A stretch of 32,754 bases of DNA from the NCBI GenBank assembly GCA_020072655.1, contig JAIQGH010000049.1:1-32754 (forward strand), in the 5' to 3' direction. This DNA is from Terriglobia bacterium. GTDB taxonomy: Bacteria; Acidobacteriota; Terriglobia; UBA7540. Within the stretch, counting starts at the first letter, position 1. Every line of letters begins with the position of its first letter. Positions 17,499 through 24,919 of the stretch are shown in pieces. The translations under genes were made by a program, and so were the position numbers. The notes under the pieces were generated by a model that ran no database searches, was not told where the DNA came from, and saw only the letters and a program-made list of their open reading frames with translations.

Positions 17499-17527
17499 TT
17501 GGTCGTCGGCAGCGGCTATGTTATACT
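17499..17527 (+). promoter_or_regulatory. Possible sigma70 promoter of the S41 protease gene
   Basis: TATACT (17522-17527) is a good -10 box; the -35 at 17499-17504 (TTGGTC) is weak, with 17-base spacing. The -10 box lies 28 bases before the chosen ATG. It supports the start at 17556 over the upstream extension of the frame to 17322, because that extension would begin before the promoter. Confidence 0.4.
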
Positions 17528-17555
17528 CACGCATGGGGTGAGGAGCTCAGAGGAG

Positions 17556-19172
17556 ATGAAGCAAACACGCCGCTTAGTGTGGTTCATTTTTTCCACGGTG
17601 TTGCTGTGCGCGTTGCTGGGGGGTGTGTACGGCCAGCGCGTCGAGGCGACCACCAGTTCCGACGATTCGGACGTTCAGAATGGGCTCAATCGATTTACCA
17701 AGGTGTACGACCTGATCGAGCAGAATTACGCCGACCCGGTTGATCCGGACAAAGCCATCTTTGGGCCGCCCAACAGCAGCCTGGGCGCCATTCCGGGGAT
17801 GCTTCGCACCTTGGACCCCCACTCCAACTTCTTTGATCCCAAGGCCTTCTCGCAGCTCCGCGAGGACCAGGAGGGCAAGTACTACGGTGTGGGAATGCAG
17901 ATTACCGCTCGCCCCGGCAGGATGGGCAAGCTGGTGACCATCGTTCTGCTGCCCATGCCCGGCTCGCCGGCCTTTCGCGCGGGCCTCCGGCCCGGAGACG
18001 TGATCACCCACGTGGACGGGAAACCCACCGAAGACCTGAATACCCAGCAGGTTGCCGAAATGCTGAAGGGGCCGAAGGGGACAGTCGTGCACGTGACGAT
18101 CTCGCGCGAGGGGTCCGAGGAGCCGCTGCAATTCACCATTACCCGTGATGAGATCGCGCGCCACAGCGTCGACGCCGCCTTCATGCTGAGGCCCGGCATC
18201 GCCTACATCCACATCATCAACTTCAATGAGAACACCAACGATGAGCTTTCCGAGGCCTTGCGCAAGCTCAATGAGCAGAGCCTCCAGGGGCTGGTCCTCG
18301 ACTTTCGCGGCAATCCCGGGGGACTCCTCCAGGAAGCTGTGGAGGTCACCGATCATTTCGTCGAGAAAAACCAGCTCATCGTCTATCACTATGGCCGGCA
18401 TTCCCGAGAGAAGAAGTACTATGCGAGCAAAGGGGCGGACAGCAACGAATACCCTATCGTCGTCCTAATCAACCGCATGACGGCGAGCGCGGCGGAGATC
18501 GTCACGGGAGCGCTGCAGGACCACGACCGGGCCCTGGTGATGGGCGAGCCCAGCTTCGGGAAGGGACTCGTCCAGACCGTGTACCCCCTGAGCGAGAAGT
18601 CAGGCCTCGCCTTGACCACCGCTCGCTATTACACGCCCAGCGGAAGGCTGATCCAACGCGACTACTCCGATGTCTCGCTTTATGACTATTACTACCACCC
18701 GCAATCCAACCCCAGCGCGCATAACGAAGTCCGTTTGACGGATGGAGGGCGCGAGGTGTATGGCGGCGGCGGCATCGAACCGGACATCCGTGTGCCGGAA
18801 CCGAAAATGACCCCCGTCCAGGACAAGCTCAGCCAGCGTGGGGTCTTCTTCAATTTCGGCAAGTACTATCTGGCGACCCACACCACGATCCCGCGCGATT
18901 TCCAGGTCACGGACCAAGTCCTCGAGGAGTTCAAGCATTTCCTCGGGAACGAGAAGATCCAGATCACCGACCAGGAGCTCGCAGACAACCTCGATTTCAT
19001 CAAGAATCGAATCCGCTTGCAGTTGGTTACGGTGATCTACGGAGAGGCGGAGGCCGGCCGCATCAGTGTGGAAAATGATTACCTGGTCCAGAAGGCTCTG
19101 GAAGAGCTTCCGCAGGCCCGGGAGCTGCTGGCCAAGGCCAAGAAATACATGGCGAGCAAGAACGTGAGATAA
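17556..19172 (+). CDS. S41 family C-terminal processing peptidase (CtpA/Tsp-like)
   Basis: This periplasmic serine protease cleaves the C-termini of envelope proteins. The 538-residue protein has an N-terminal membrane/signal segment (RRLVWFIFSTVLLCALLGGVYG) and a helical region. A PDZ domain (about 105-195, with GVGMQI and SPAFRAGLRPGDVITHVDG) follows, then the S41 core with the Ser311/Lys336 dyad (MTASAAEIVTG and GEPSFGKGLVQT). A 120-residue C-terminal extension has Tyr-rich and helical segments. The open frame extends upstream to 17322, but that sequence has no family character; ATG 17556 has AGAGGAG before it and yields a proper signal segment. It converges with the zinc-ribbon gene. Confidence 0.9.
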   Translation: MKQTRRLVWFIFSTVLLCALLGGVYGQRVEATTSSDDSDVQNGLNRFTKVYDLIEQNYADPVDPDKAIFGPPNSSLGAIPGMLRTLDPHSNFFDPKAFSQLREDQEGKYYGVGMQITARPGRMGKLVTIVLLPMPGSPAFRAGLRPGDVITHVDGKPTEDLNTQQVAEMLKGPKGTVVHVTISREGSEEPLQFTITRDEIARHSVDAAFMLRPGIAYIHIINFNENTNDELSEALRKLNEQSLQGLVLDFRGNPGGLLQEAVEVTDHFVEKNQLIVYHYGRHSREKKYYASKGADSNEYPIVVLINRMTASAAEIVTGALQDHDRALVMGEPSFGKGLVQTVYPLSEKSGLALTTARYYTPSGRLIQRDYSDVSLYDYYYHPQSNPSAHNEVRLTDGGREVYGGGGIEPDIRVPEPKMTPVQDKLSQRGVFFNFGKYYLATHTTIPRDFQVTDQVLEEFKHFLGNEKIQITDQELADNLDFIKNRIRLQLVTVIYGEAEAGRISVENDYLVQKALEELPQARELLAKAKKYMASKNVR

Positions 19173-19220
19173 TCGGCGCCCGCGTTGGGTGCTGTTCAGG
19201 AGCCCGCCGGAGCCTGCCCG

Positions 19221-19529
19221 CTAATCGCCGCGCAGCCGCGCCAGTAGGAACCTCACCAGCGAAATCCCGCCCGTAATCGGCAAAAGCAGAACCTGCTTGA
19301 GGAGGGAAGTGCGCGCGCGCGTTCGGTCCCGGTCGCGCGCAGCGGCGTTCTGGGCGCTGAAGACCAGCATGGCGGAATACTTGGCAAAATCTACGCCGCA
19401 CTGCTCGCACTGGCCGCCGTGGCTCTGCACGTGCTTGCAGGCCGGACACGTGTACCGCAGCGGAGTATGGCAGCGCGTGCAGAACTGCGCCGTCGGTGGG
19501 TTATCCTGCTTGCACTTAGGGCATTGCAT
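19221..19529 (-). CDS. Double zinc-ribbon protein with C-terminal hydrophobic segment
   Basis: The 102-residue protein begins with four CxxC pairs forming two zinc ribbons (CPKC, CTRC, CPAC and CEQC within the first 45 residues). A basic, Arg-rich linker and a hydrophobic C-terminal stretch (LLKQVLLLPITGGISLVRFLLARL) follow, possibly one membrane helix. No enzymatic domain is present. Such proteins are uncharacterised. It lies 40 bases downstream of tRNA-Ala on the same strand and may share its transcript. It converges with the S41 gene across a 48-base gap. Confidence 0.75.
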   Translation of the reverse strand: MQCPKCKQDNPPTAQFCTRCHTPLRYTCPACKHVQSHGGQCEQCGVDFAKYSAMLVFSAQNAAARDRDRTRARTSLLKQVLLLPITGGISLVRFLLARLRGD

Positions 19530-19569
19530 AAGTCTGTTGCGACGCTGTAATCGCCAGGCAGCGAGGAAT

Positions 19570-19645
19570 TGGTGGACGCGAAGGGATTCGAACCCTCGAC
19601 CTCAGCGTTGCGAACGCCGCGCTCTCCCAACTGAGCTACGCGCCC
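19570..19645 (-). tRNA. tRNA-Ala (anticodon CGC)
   Basis: The minus strand folds into a complete cloverleaf. Acceptor arm GGGCGCG pairs with CGCGTCC and carries the G3-U70 pair that identifies alanine tRNA. The D-arm is GCTC...GAGC, the anticodon loop TTCGCAA gives anticodon CGC (codon GCG), and the T-arm is GAGGG-TTCGAAT-CCCTT. The discriminator A and the CCA end are encoded (19570-19573). No introns or mismatches are seen. Confidence 0.97.
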
Positions 19646-19662
19646 GGCTCTCGATGACTCTG

Positions 19663-19691
19663 AATATAACACGACTCGCTGGAGCCCACAA
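19663..19691 (-). promoter_or_regulatory. Promoter of tRNA-Ala
   Basis: On the minus strand TTGTGG (19691-19686) and TATATT (19668-19663) are separated by 17 bases. Transcription would start about 10 bases before the tRNA 5' end, and the zinc-ribbon gene could be read from the same start. Confidence 0.55.
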
Positions 19692-19725
19692 TTGAGGCCG
19701 CATCCCGCATGCCAGCAAGGGTGCT

Positions 19726-19932
19726 TCACTCGCGACGCCTATTGGCCAAGCGCAGAATCAGAGCTACGACCACACCCGCCGGAATGCTGAGAAGCAGAAA
19801 CCAGCGGGCGGCGGGAATCGCCACCAAAATGATGACCATGATCCCGAGACCGATGATCGCCCCGAAGATCCCCTTGGTTGGTATCTTTTCGATTCCCAAG
19901 GTAGCCCCCGATCGGTGCGCGTCTGCCAACAC
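19726..19932 (-). CDS. Small two-helix membrane protein
   Basis: The protein (68 residues from the GTG at 19932) has two hydrophobic helices, GIFGAIIGLGIMVIILVAIPAARWF and LLLSIPAGVVVALILRL, and ends in a basic tail, NRRRE. No known domain is recognised. An in-frame TTG at 19899, preceded by GGGGG, would give a 57-residue version starting directly before the first helix and may be the real start. It lies between the AlaX-like gene (34 bases upstream) and the tRNA promoter, on the same strand as both. Confidence 0.65.
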   Translation of the reverse strand: MLADAHRSGATLGIEKIPTKGIFGAIIGLGIMVIILVAIPAARWFLLLSIPAGVVVALILRLANRRRE

Positions 19933-19966
19933 CGAACGAAGTGCGGTGCCGGCCTGAGGCCCGGCG

Positions 19967-21160
19967 CTACGCGTCGAGCAGGCCCTCGGCGAGTGTCAAG
20001 GCCTCCTCGAGCCGCTCCTCGTCCAGTCCTCCCCCCTGGGCGAAGTCGCGCGCGCCCCCGCCTTTCCCTCCCACCTTCATCACGGTTTGCTTGAGGATAC
20101 TTCCCATGTCGGCCGCCCCGCCGGGCGTCTGCGCGAAGAACAGCGCCGCGGGTTCCCCTTTCACCCCGATCAGGGCCACCGTCGTCGGCTGACGGGTGAG
20201 GGCATGGGCGAGCATCTTGGCCTCGTCGTAATCTTCCGCTGCGAACACGCGGCTGAGGATCCGCCGTCCACCCCGCTCGATGGATGCGGACCATATCTCG
20301 CGCGCCTCGTATTCGGCGAGCCGCTTGACCAGTTTCTCGCGCGCGCGGAGGGCCGCACGCAGTTCTTCGCTCTGTTTGGTGATGAGCGCCGGCACGTTAT
20401 CGAGCGCGCCGGAAAACAGCCGGGCGGCTTCGGTCAAGGTCAGGCAGTCGCGACGAGCGGTCTTGAGGGCCCGGCGCCCACACACGAATTCCACGCGTGT
20501 GAGACCTTTGAGCCGCTCGAACCGGCGCACCAGAATGAGGCCCACGGCGCCCGTGCGGCTGACGTGGGTTCCCCCGCACGCCGAGCGGTCGAAGTCGCGC
20601 ACCTCGACTATGCGAATCTCCCCTTCACGCTCCGTCGGCTTCCGCAGGCCCAGCCGGGCAGCCTCCTCGGCCGACGCAAAGGATATTTGCACTTCGCGGT
20701 CTTCGTAGATAATTCCGTTCGCCAGATCCTCGGCTTCATCCATCTGGCGTCGCGAGAGGCGGTCCGAATCCAGATCGATCGTCGAAGCTTCCGCCCCGAG
20801 GTGGAAAGAAACCGTCTTGTATTCGCCTGCCTGCTCGAAGGCCGCCGAAAGCAGGTGCTGGCCCGTGTGTTGTTGCATGTGGTCGAGGCGCCGTTCCCAG
20901 TCGATGCGTCCTGTGACATTCGGAGCGTCCAAGCGGCTCTCCACGATGTGAGCAATCGCGTCACCCTCGTCAATCACATCGACTACCGGAAGCCCGGAAA
21001 GCGTGCCGCGATCCGCCGGCTGCCCGCCCGAGTCGGGATAGAAGGCGGTGCGGTCGAGCACCACGCGCCAACCCCGGGGACCGGGCTCAGAGACGACCAC
21101 GCGCGCCTCGAATTCCCGAAGGTAGCAGTCCTGGTAATAAAGCCGCTCGGTTCTGTTCAT
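19967..21160 (-). CDS. Alanyl-tRNA editing protein, long AlaX type with DHHA1 domain
   Basis: The protein should hydrolyse mischarged Ser- or Gly-tRNA(Ala) in trans. From the ATG at 21160 it has 397 residues. An N-terminal barrel contains AFYPDSGGQPADRG (39-52), the editing zinc site follows with His98/His102 (QHTGQH) and Cys195/His199 (SACGGTHV), and a C-terminal DHHA1 domain ends with the Gly-rich VGGKGGGARDFAQGGG. The aminoacylation domain of AlaRS is absent, so it is a free-standing editing factor (AlaX-L). The frame opens at 21214, but ATG 21160 has AGGAAAG upstream and the standard start. It lies about 320 bases upstream of tRNA-Ala(CGC) on the same strand. Confidence 0.92.
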   Translation of the reverse strand: MNRTERLYYQDCYLREFEARVVVSEPGPRGWRVVLDRTAFYPDSGGQPADRGTLSGLPVVDVIDEGDAIAHIVESRLDAPNVTGRIDWERRLDHMQQHTGQHLLSAAFEQAGEYKTVSFHLGAEASTIDLDSDRLSRRQMDEAEDLANGIIYEDREVQISFASAEEAARLGLRKPTEREGEIRIVEVRDFDRSACGGTHVSRTGAVGLILVRRFERLKGLTRVEFVCGRRALKTARRDCLTLTEAARLFSGALDNVPALITKQSEELRAALRAREKLVKRLAEYEAREIWSASIERGGRRILSRVFAAEDYDEAKMLAHALTRQPTTVALIGVKGEPAALFFAQTPGGAADMGSILKQTVMKVGGKGGGARDFAQGGGLDEERLEEALTLAEGLLDA

Positions 21161-21235
21161 GTCTTTCCTGATGCAAAGGCAGTCTAACCGAGGGCCGAAG
21201 GAAGGGTCAACCAAGCAGGGGCTGCTCCTGCCCCT

Positions 21236-22102
21236 ATGCTAGAATTCTCGTCTATGCCGATCCGCCTAGTGGCCGTGGATTTGGATGGCACGCTTCTGAA
21301 CAGTCGTGCGGAAATTTCCCCCGCCAACCAACGAGCGCTCGCCGCCGCCGTCGAGCAGGGCATTCGCGTGGCGGTTGTTACGGGCAGGAGATTCCATTCC
21401 GCGGAGAAATTTGTCCGCCAAATCGCTTGCCCGGTCACTTTGATTTCCTCCAACGGCGCGCGCATTACGCTCCCCACGGGCGAAGCGATCCATCGCCATT
21501 TCCTGCCCCGGGCGGTGGCGCGGAAGGTGCTGGAAACGAGCCGCGCGTTTCGGTCGTATGTGGCCGTGCTGTTCGATATCCCGGGCCGTGGGCAGATTGT
21601 GATGCAGCAGGGCGCGGTCCGCGAGGGCCCGCTCGGGTGGTATCTCTCCCAAAACGCGGATTGGTTGGTGCAAACGGAAGATCTCGAATCGGCGGTCGCG
21701 ACGGATCCGATACAGGTGCTCTTCGGAGGCCCGCCCGCCATTGTCGAGCCCATCGAGCCGCTGCTGCGCGCTTCGCCGGTGGCTTCGGATGTGCACTTCA
21801 GTTGGACGAAGTATCTCACGCGGAACGTTTCGCTCCTCGATGTAATGAGCCGCGGGTGCTCAAAAGGAGCGGCACTCGGCATCTGGGCCCAGCACTGCGG
21901 AATCGACCCCAGCGAGGTGATGGCGATCGGCGACAACCACAACGATCTTGAGATGCTGCGCTTTGCAGGCCGCGCCGTTTTGATGGGCAATAGCTCGCCG
22001 GGTCTCGCGGGCGAAGGCTTCGCCGTGACGCTCTCCAACGACGAGGATGGCGTCGCCCGGGCGATTGAGTCCTACGCCCTGCGCCCTAGCGGCGGGCTGT
22101 AG
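21236..22102 (+). CDS. Cof-type HAD-IIB family hydrolase
   Basis: This is a cytoplasmic phosphatase acting on small phosphorylated compounds. The 288-residue protein has all HAD motifs: the nucleophile/acid pair Asp15/Asp17 (VAVDLDGTLL), motif II Thr49 (VVTGRR), motif III Lys210 and motif IV Asp233/Asp237 (GDNHNDLEM). The IIB cap lies between about 85 and 200. Two starts are possible, 21236 and the ATG at 21254; the latter gives the more typical MPIRLVAVDLDG beginning, and neither has a clear ribosome-binding site. It diverges from the AlaX gene across 75 bases and converges with lolA. The substrate cannot be predicted. Confidence 0.9.
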   Translation: MLEFSSMPIRLVAVDLDGTLLNSRAEISPANQRALAAAVEQGIRVAVVTGRRFHSAEKFVRQIACPVTLISSNGARITLPTGEAIHRHFLPRAVARKVLETSRAFRSYVAVLFDIPGRGQIVMQQGAVREGPLGWYLSQNADWLVQTEDLESAVATDPIQVLFGGPPAIVEPIEPLLRASPVASDVHFSWTKYLTRNVSLLDVMSRGCSKGAALGIWAQHCGIDPSEVMAIGDNHNDLEMLRFAGRAVLMGNSSPGLAGEGFAVTLSNDEDGVARAIESYALRPSGGL

Positions 22103-22221
22103 CGGCGGGTGGAACTTGTCCGACCAAGTCAGGAGCCCGGCACTCGCGGTCTCAACAATTTGCCGCCCTCCCCGCCAGGCCGGGACAGGTTCCGGACGGC
22201 ACTGCTTATCACCCAGACTCT

Positions 22222-22932
22222 TCAGGGTTGCTTGATGACTTCGGCGCCCTGCGGCGGAGTAAAACGAAAAAGCGCCGGGTCGAGAGCGACGTTCCGCTCG
22301 ATGCGGTTGAAGTCGAATTCCATCCGGCTGCGGTCGGCGTACGAGACGACCAGCCGCCGGATATCCAGGTTGGGCGTCACTTCCATCAAAACCTCACGGT
22401 AGGTCTCTTCGCCGTGCTTGGGGACGGCCCGGAGCACGCGGTCTCCCGGGGCAACTTCGAGCGCGCCATCGGCGAACTCGATCCTCGCGAAAACCTTGCG
22501 CAGGTCCAAACGCGAGAGCAGCAGCCGGAATGGCACCCTCAAATCTTCGCTGGATTTCACCGACGAACGTGTCACCTGGTTTTCCGAGGGGATATAGAGG
22601 TACACCTCTTTGCCCGTGGCCAGGAAAAGTTTGGGCGCGGGCTCACGGTAATCCCAACGCATCAGGCCGCCGCGCGCAAAGTTGACGGTTCCCGATTCGA
22701 CCCGCGTCCTCGCTCCCCACGTGTAGGTTTGGGTGAATTCGGCGCGCAGCGTTCGCACATCGTGGTAGCTGGATTCGAGCGCCTGCACATAGTCCTCGAG
22801 GTCGGACGGCGCCCCGGCCGCACCCGCAGCGGCGAGCGCCGCGAAGGTCAACGCCGCCAGGACCGAGATTCCGAGCGCTGCGGACCGAGCGAACTTCGCC
22901 ACGTTTCGTTCAGTGTCTGAGCGGATCTGCAC
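22222..22932 (-). CDS. lolA: Outer membrane lipoprotein carrier protein LolA
   Basis: LolA shuttles lipoproteins across the periplasm from LolCDE to the outer membrane. The 236-residue protein has a signal peptide (ending near GAAGAPSDLEDYV), the family motif LRAEFTQTYTWGARTRVESGTVNFARGGLMRWDYREPAPKLFLATGKEVYLY in the first half, and the half-barrel repeats through DRSRMEFDFNRIERNVALDPALFRFTPP at the end. The start is a GTG at 22932 with AAAGGGGCG upstream, overlapping the end of the GT-C/TPR gene by 23 bases, so it is the last gene of the seven-gene cluster. It implies an outer membrane. Confidence 0.93.
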   Translation of the reverse strand: MQIRSDTERNVAKFARSAALGISVLAALTFAALAAAGAAGAPSDLEDYVQALESSYHDVRTLRAEFTQTYTWGARTRVESGTVNFARGGLMRWDYREPAPKLFLATGKEVYLYIPSENQVTRSSVKSSEDLRVPFRLLLSRLDLRKVFARIEFADGALEVAPGDRVLRAVPKHGEETYREVLMEVTPNLDIRRLVVSYADRSRMEFDFNRIERNVALDPALFRFTPPQGAEVIKQP

Positions 22933-24919
22933 AACGCCCCTTTGACTTGATCTCTCCGACCGCGGCCTTCGCTTCCGTGTTCGAAGGATCCGTCGTCAAG
23001 CCGGCCTGGTATTCCCGCAAGGCCTCCTGGCATCGGCCTGCTTCCAGATGCAGCTTGCCGAGTTGAAACCTCGCCACGCTATCGAAGGGGTTGACTGCGG
23101 CGGCGCTCTCAAACGCGCGCTGCGCGCGGGCGCGATCACCCCAGCGCTGGTAGATAGCGCCCAGCCCGTCGTAGGCGGTCCAGTTGGGCTCGCTCTGCGC
23201 GGACTTCTGGAATTGCTCCTCCGCCTCGCGAAGTCGCCCCGCGGCGGAATAGAGCTCGCCCAGCTTGTTCCGCGCCTCCGCCCGCAGCGGCGAGAGAGCC
23301 ACCGCAGCGCGAAGCTGCAGTTCGGCATTTTCCGATTGGCCCATCTCCGTGTAAGCCACCCCCAGGTTGAGATGCGGGTCGGTGTAGTTGGGTTTGAGGC
23401 GCATCGCCCGCTGGAAGTACTCAACGGCCTCCGGATACCGTTTCTGCTTCGAGCACAGCAGCCCCAGGTTGTTCAGGATGATGGCATTGCGTGGCGCCAG
23501 TCGCAGCGCCGTTAGCCATTCGCGCTCCGCGGCCTCACTGTTCCCCCGCCGCCAGTACGTGACCCCCAGATTATTGTGGATGTGATAGGACTCCGGCGAG
23601 GCGGCAAGGGTCTTGGTATAGAGGGTGACATCGTCGCTCCAATCGCGACTGCGGGTGATGACCCGCAGCGCGTACAGAATTCCCACGAGGGCGAGGGTTC
23701 CCGCCAACACGCGGCGCCACAGGATTCTTCTGTTTCCGGCCGTTCGCCACAGGCGCACCCACGCCGCAGCAAAAATCCAGCAGAACCCCACGGAGGGCAG
23801 ATAAAGGTAGCGCTCCGTAAACACGTTGGCAGCCATCCAGCGCGGGTTCAGCACCGGCGCGAGGGTTACGAGCATCCAGAAAATGGCAAACGACGCCGGG
23901 CGCGCGCAGCGCCACAGGTAAACAAAGAGTGCCGCCAAGACGGCCAAGGCTGCCAGCCCGGCAAGAACCCGAGGCTCCAAGACGCTGGTGCTCCGCTTGA
24001 AGACGTAGAATGCGCAGAGTTCGACCGGCCAAAGCAGTTTCGCGCAATACTGCCCTACCAGCGCCACGGCCGCAAACATTGCCTCCTTCCAGGTGAGATC
24101 GGAAATCTGCAGAACCGGCGCGAGCGCTCCGAAGAACCGAATCCGGAAGAGCAGATAGGCCCCGGCCAGCAGCCAAAGGAGGTAGTAGCGTCCGGCCTTC
24201 TGCGGCCAGGATGTCGCTGCGCGGTCGTCGCGATAGCCATGCTCGTAAAGCATCGCGAGCACCGGCAGGGTGAGCGCCTGCTCCTTCGACATCAAGGCGA
24301 GGGCGAAGCTGCCCGCCATTGCCAACATGACGAGGGGTGAGCGGCGGCCCTCGGGTCGCGCCACGCGCAGGAAACACCAGAAGGTGAGGAGATAGAAGAA
24401 CGTGAGTTCCAGATCGGTGACTGCGGCCACCCAGGCGACCGACTCGGTGTGGGCGGGATGAAGCGCGAAGAGGGCCGTGGCTACAAAGGCTGTCGCCCGG
24501 TCATGGAACACCTCCACAGTGAGCAGAAAGACGAGGAGCACCACCGCGACGTGCAGCAGGAGGCTCATGAGGTGGAAGGCGTAAGCCAGCGGCCCGAAAA
24601 CCTGATAACAAAGCAGGTACCCGAACAGCATCATGGGCCGGTAATAGTTCGTGACGCCCTGCGCGCCGATGTACGACCAGACCGTGGTGGTGAAGATTTC
24701 GCCCAGATGGCGGAAGTTTCGGAGGTAGGGATTGTTGAGAACTTGCGTGTTGTCGTCGTAAGTGAAACCGTTCCTGAGGATGTTGACGTAAGGCAACAGC
24801 GCCAGAAGGGCCAGAATGAGGAGAATATCGCGATCTGACCACCGCCGACGCACGGCCCCGAACTGCGGTGGACCTACTTCCTCAGGCGTCGCGGCAATTT
24901 CGCCATCGGGAACATTCAT
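22910..24919 (-). CDS. GT-C type membrane glycosyltransferase with TPR domain (TMTC-like), downstream copy
   Basis: The 669-residue protein has about 10-12 membrane helices followed by a TPR domain (about 450-650; repeats such as YHIHNNLGVTYWRRGNSEAAEREWLTALRLAP). The first extracytoplasmic loop carries the acidic pair in RNGFTYDDNTQVLNNPYLRN, the position of the catalytic or metal-binding DD of GT-C enzymes. FTERYLYLPSVGFCW is another family motif (TMTC/DUF1736 type). Eukaryotic relatives are protein O-mannosyltransferases; the bacterial substrate is unknown. Its ATG overlaps the stop of the PAP2 gene by four bases and its end overlaps lolA. A paralogue lies at 30396-32207. Confidence 0.85.
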   Translation of the reverse strand: MNVPDGEIAATPEEVGPPQFGAVRRRWSDRDILLILALLALLPYVNILRNGFTYDDNTQVLNNPYLRNFRHLGEIFTTTVWSYIGAQGVTNYYRPMMLFGYLLCYQVFGPLAYAFHLMSLLLHVAVVLLVFLLTVEVFHDRATAFVATALFALHPAHTESVAWVAAVTDLELTFFYLLTFWCFLRVARPEGRRSPLVMLAMAGSFALALMSKEQALTLPVLAMLYEHGYRDDRAATSWPQKAGRYYLLWLLAGAYLLFRIRFFGALAPVLQISDLTWKEAMFAAVALVGQYCAKLLWPVELCAFYVFKRSTSVLEPRVLAGLAALAVLAALFVYLWRCARPASFAIFWMLVTLAPVLNPRWMAANVFTERYLYLPSVGFCWIFAAAWVRLWRTAGNRRILWRRVLAGTLALVGILYALRVITRSRDWSDDVTLYTKTLAASPESYHIHNNLGVTYWRRGNSEAAEREWLTALRLAPRNAIILNNLGLLCSKQKRYPEAVEYFQRAMRLKPNYTDPHLNLGVAYTEMGQSENAELQLRAAVALSPLRAEARNKLGELYSAAGRLREAEEQFQKSAQSEPNWTAYDGLGAIYQRWGDRARAQRAFESAAAVNPFDSVARFQLGKLHLEAGRCQEALREYQAGLTTDPSNTEAKAAVGEIKSKGRCADPLRH

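Noticed and set aside
17322-17555. 78-residue N-terminal extension of the S41 protease
   Set aside because: It has no family similarity, precedes the likely promoter, and would bury the signal segment that follows ATG 17556.
20087-21187. 366-residue plus-strand open frame opposite the AlaX-like gene
   Set aside because: Antisense shadow; the minus strand has the complete set of editing-domain and DHHA1 motifs.
22103-22221. Possible small SRP RNA (ffs) on the plus strand, suggested by CCCCGCCAGGCC followed by GGTTCCGG
   Set aside because: The conserved SRP tip (AGGTCCGGAAGGAAGCA type) is not present; the tetraloop and the AGCAGC strand are missing, so it is kept only as an unassigned structured gap.
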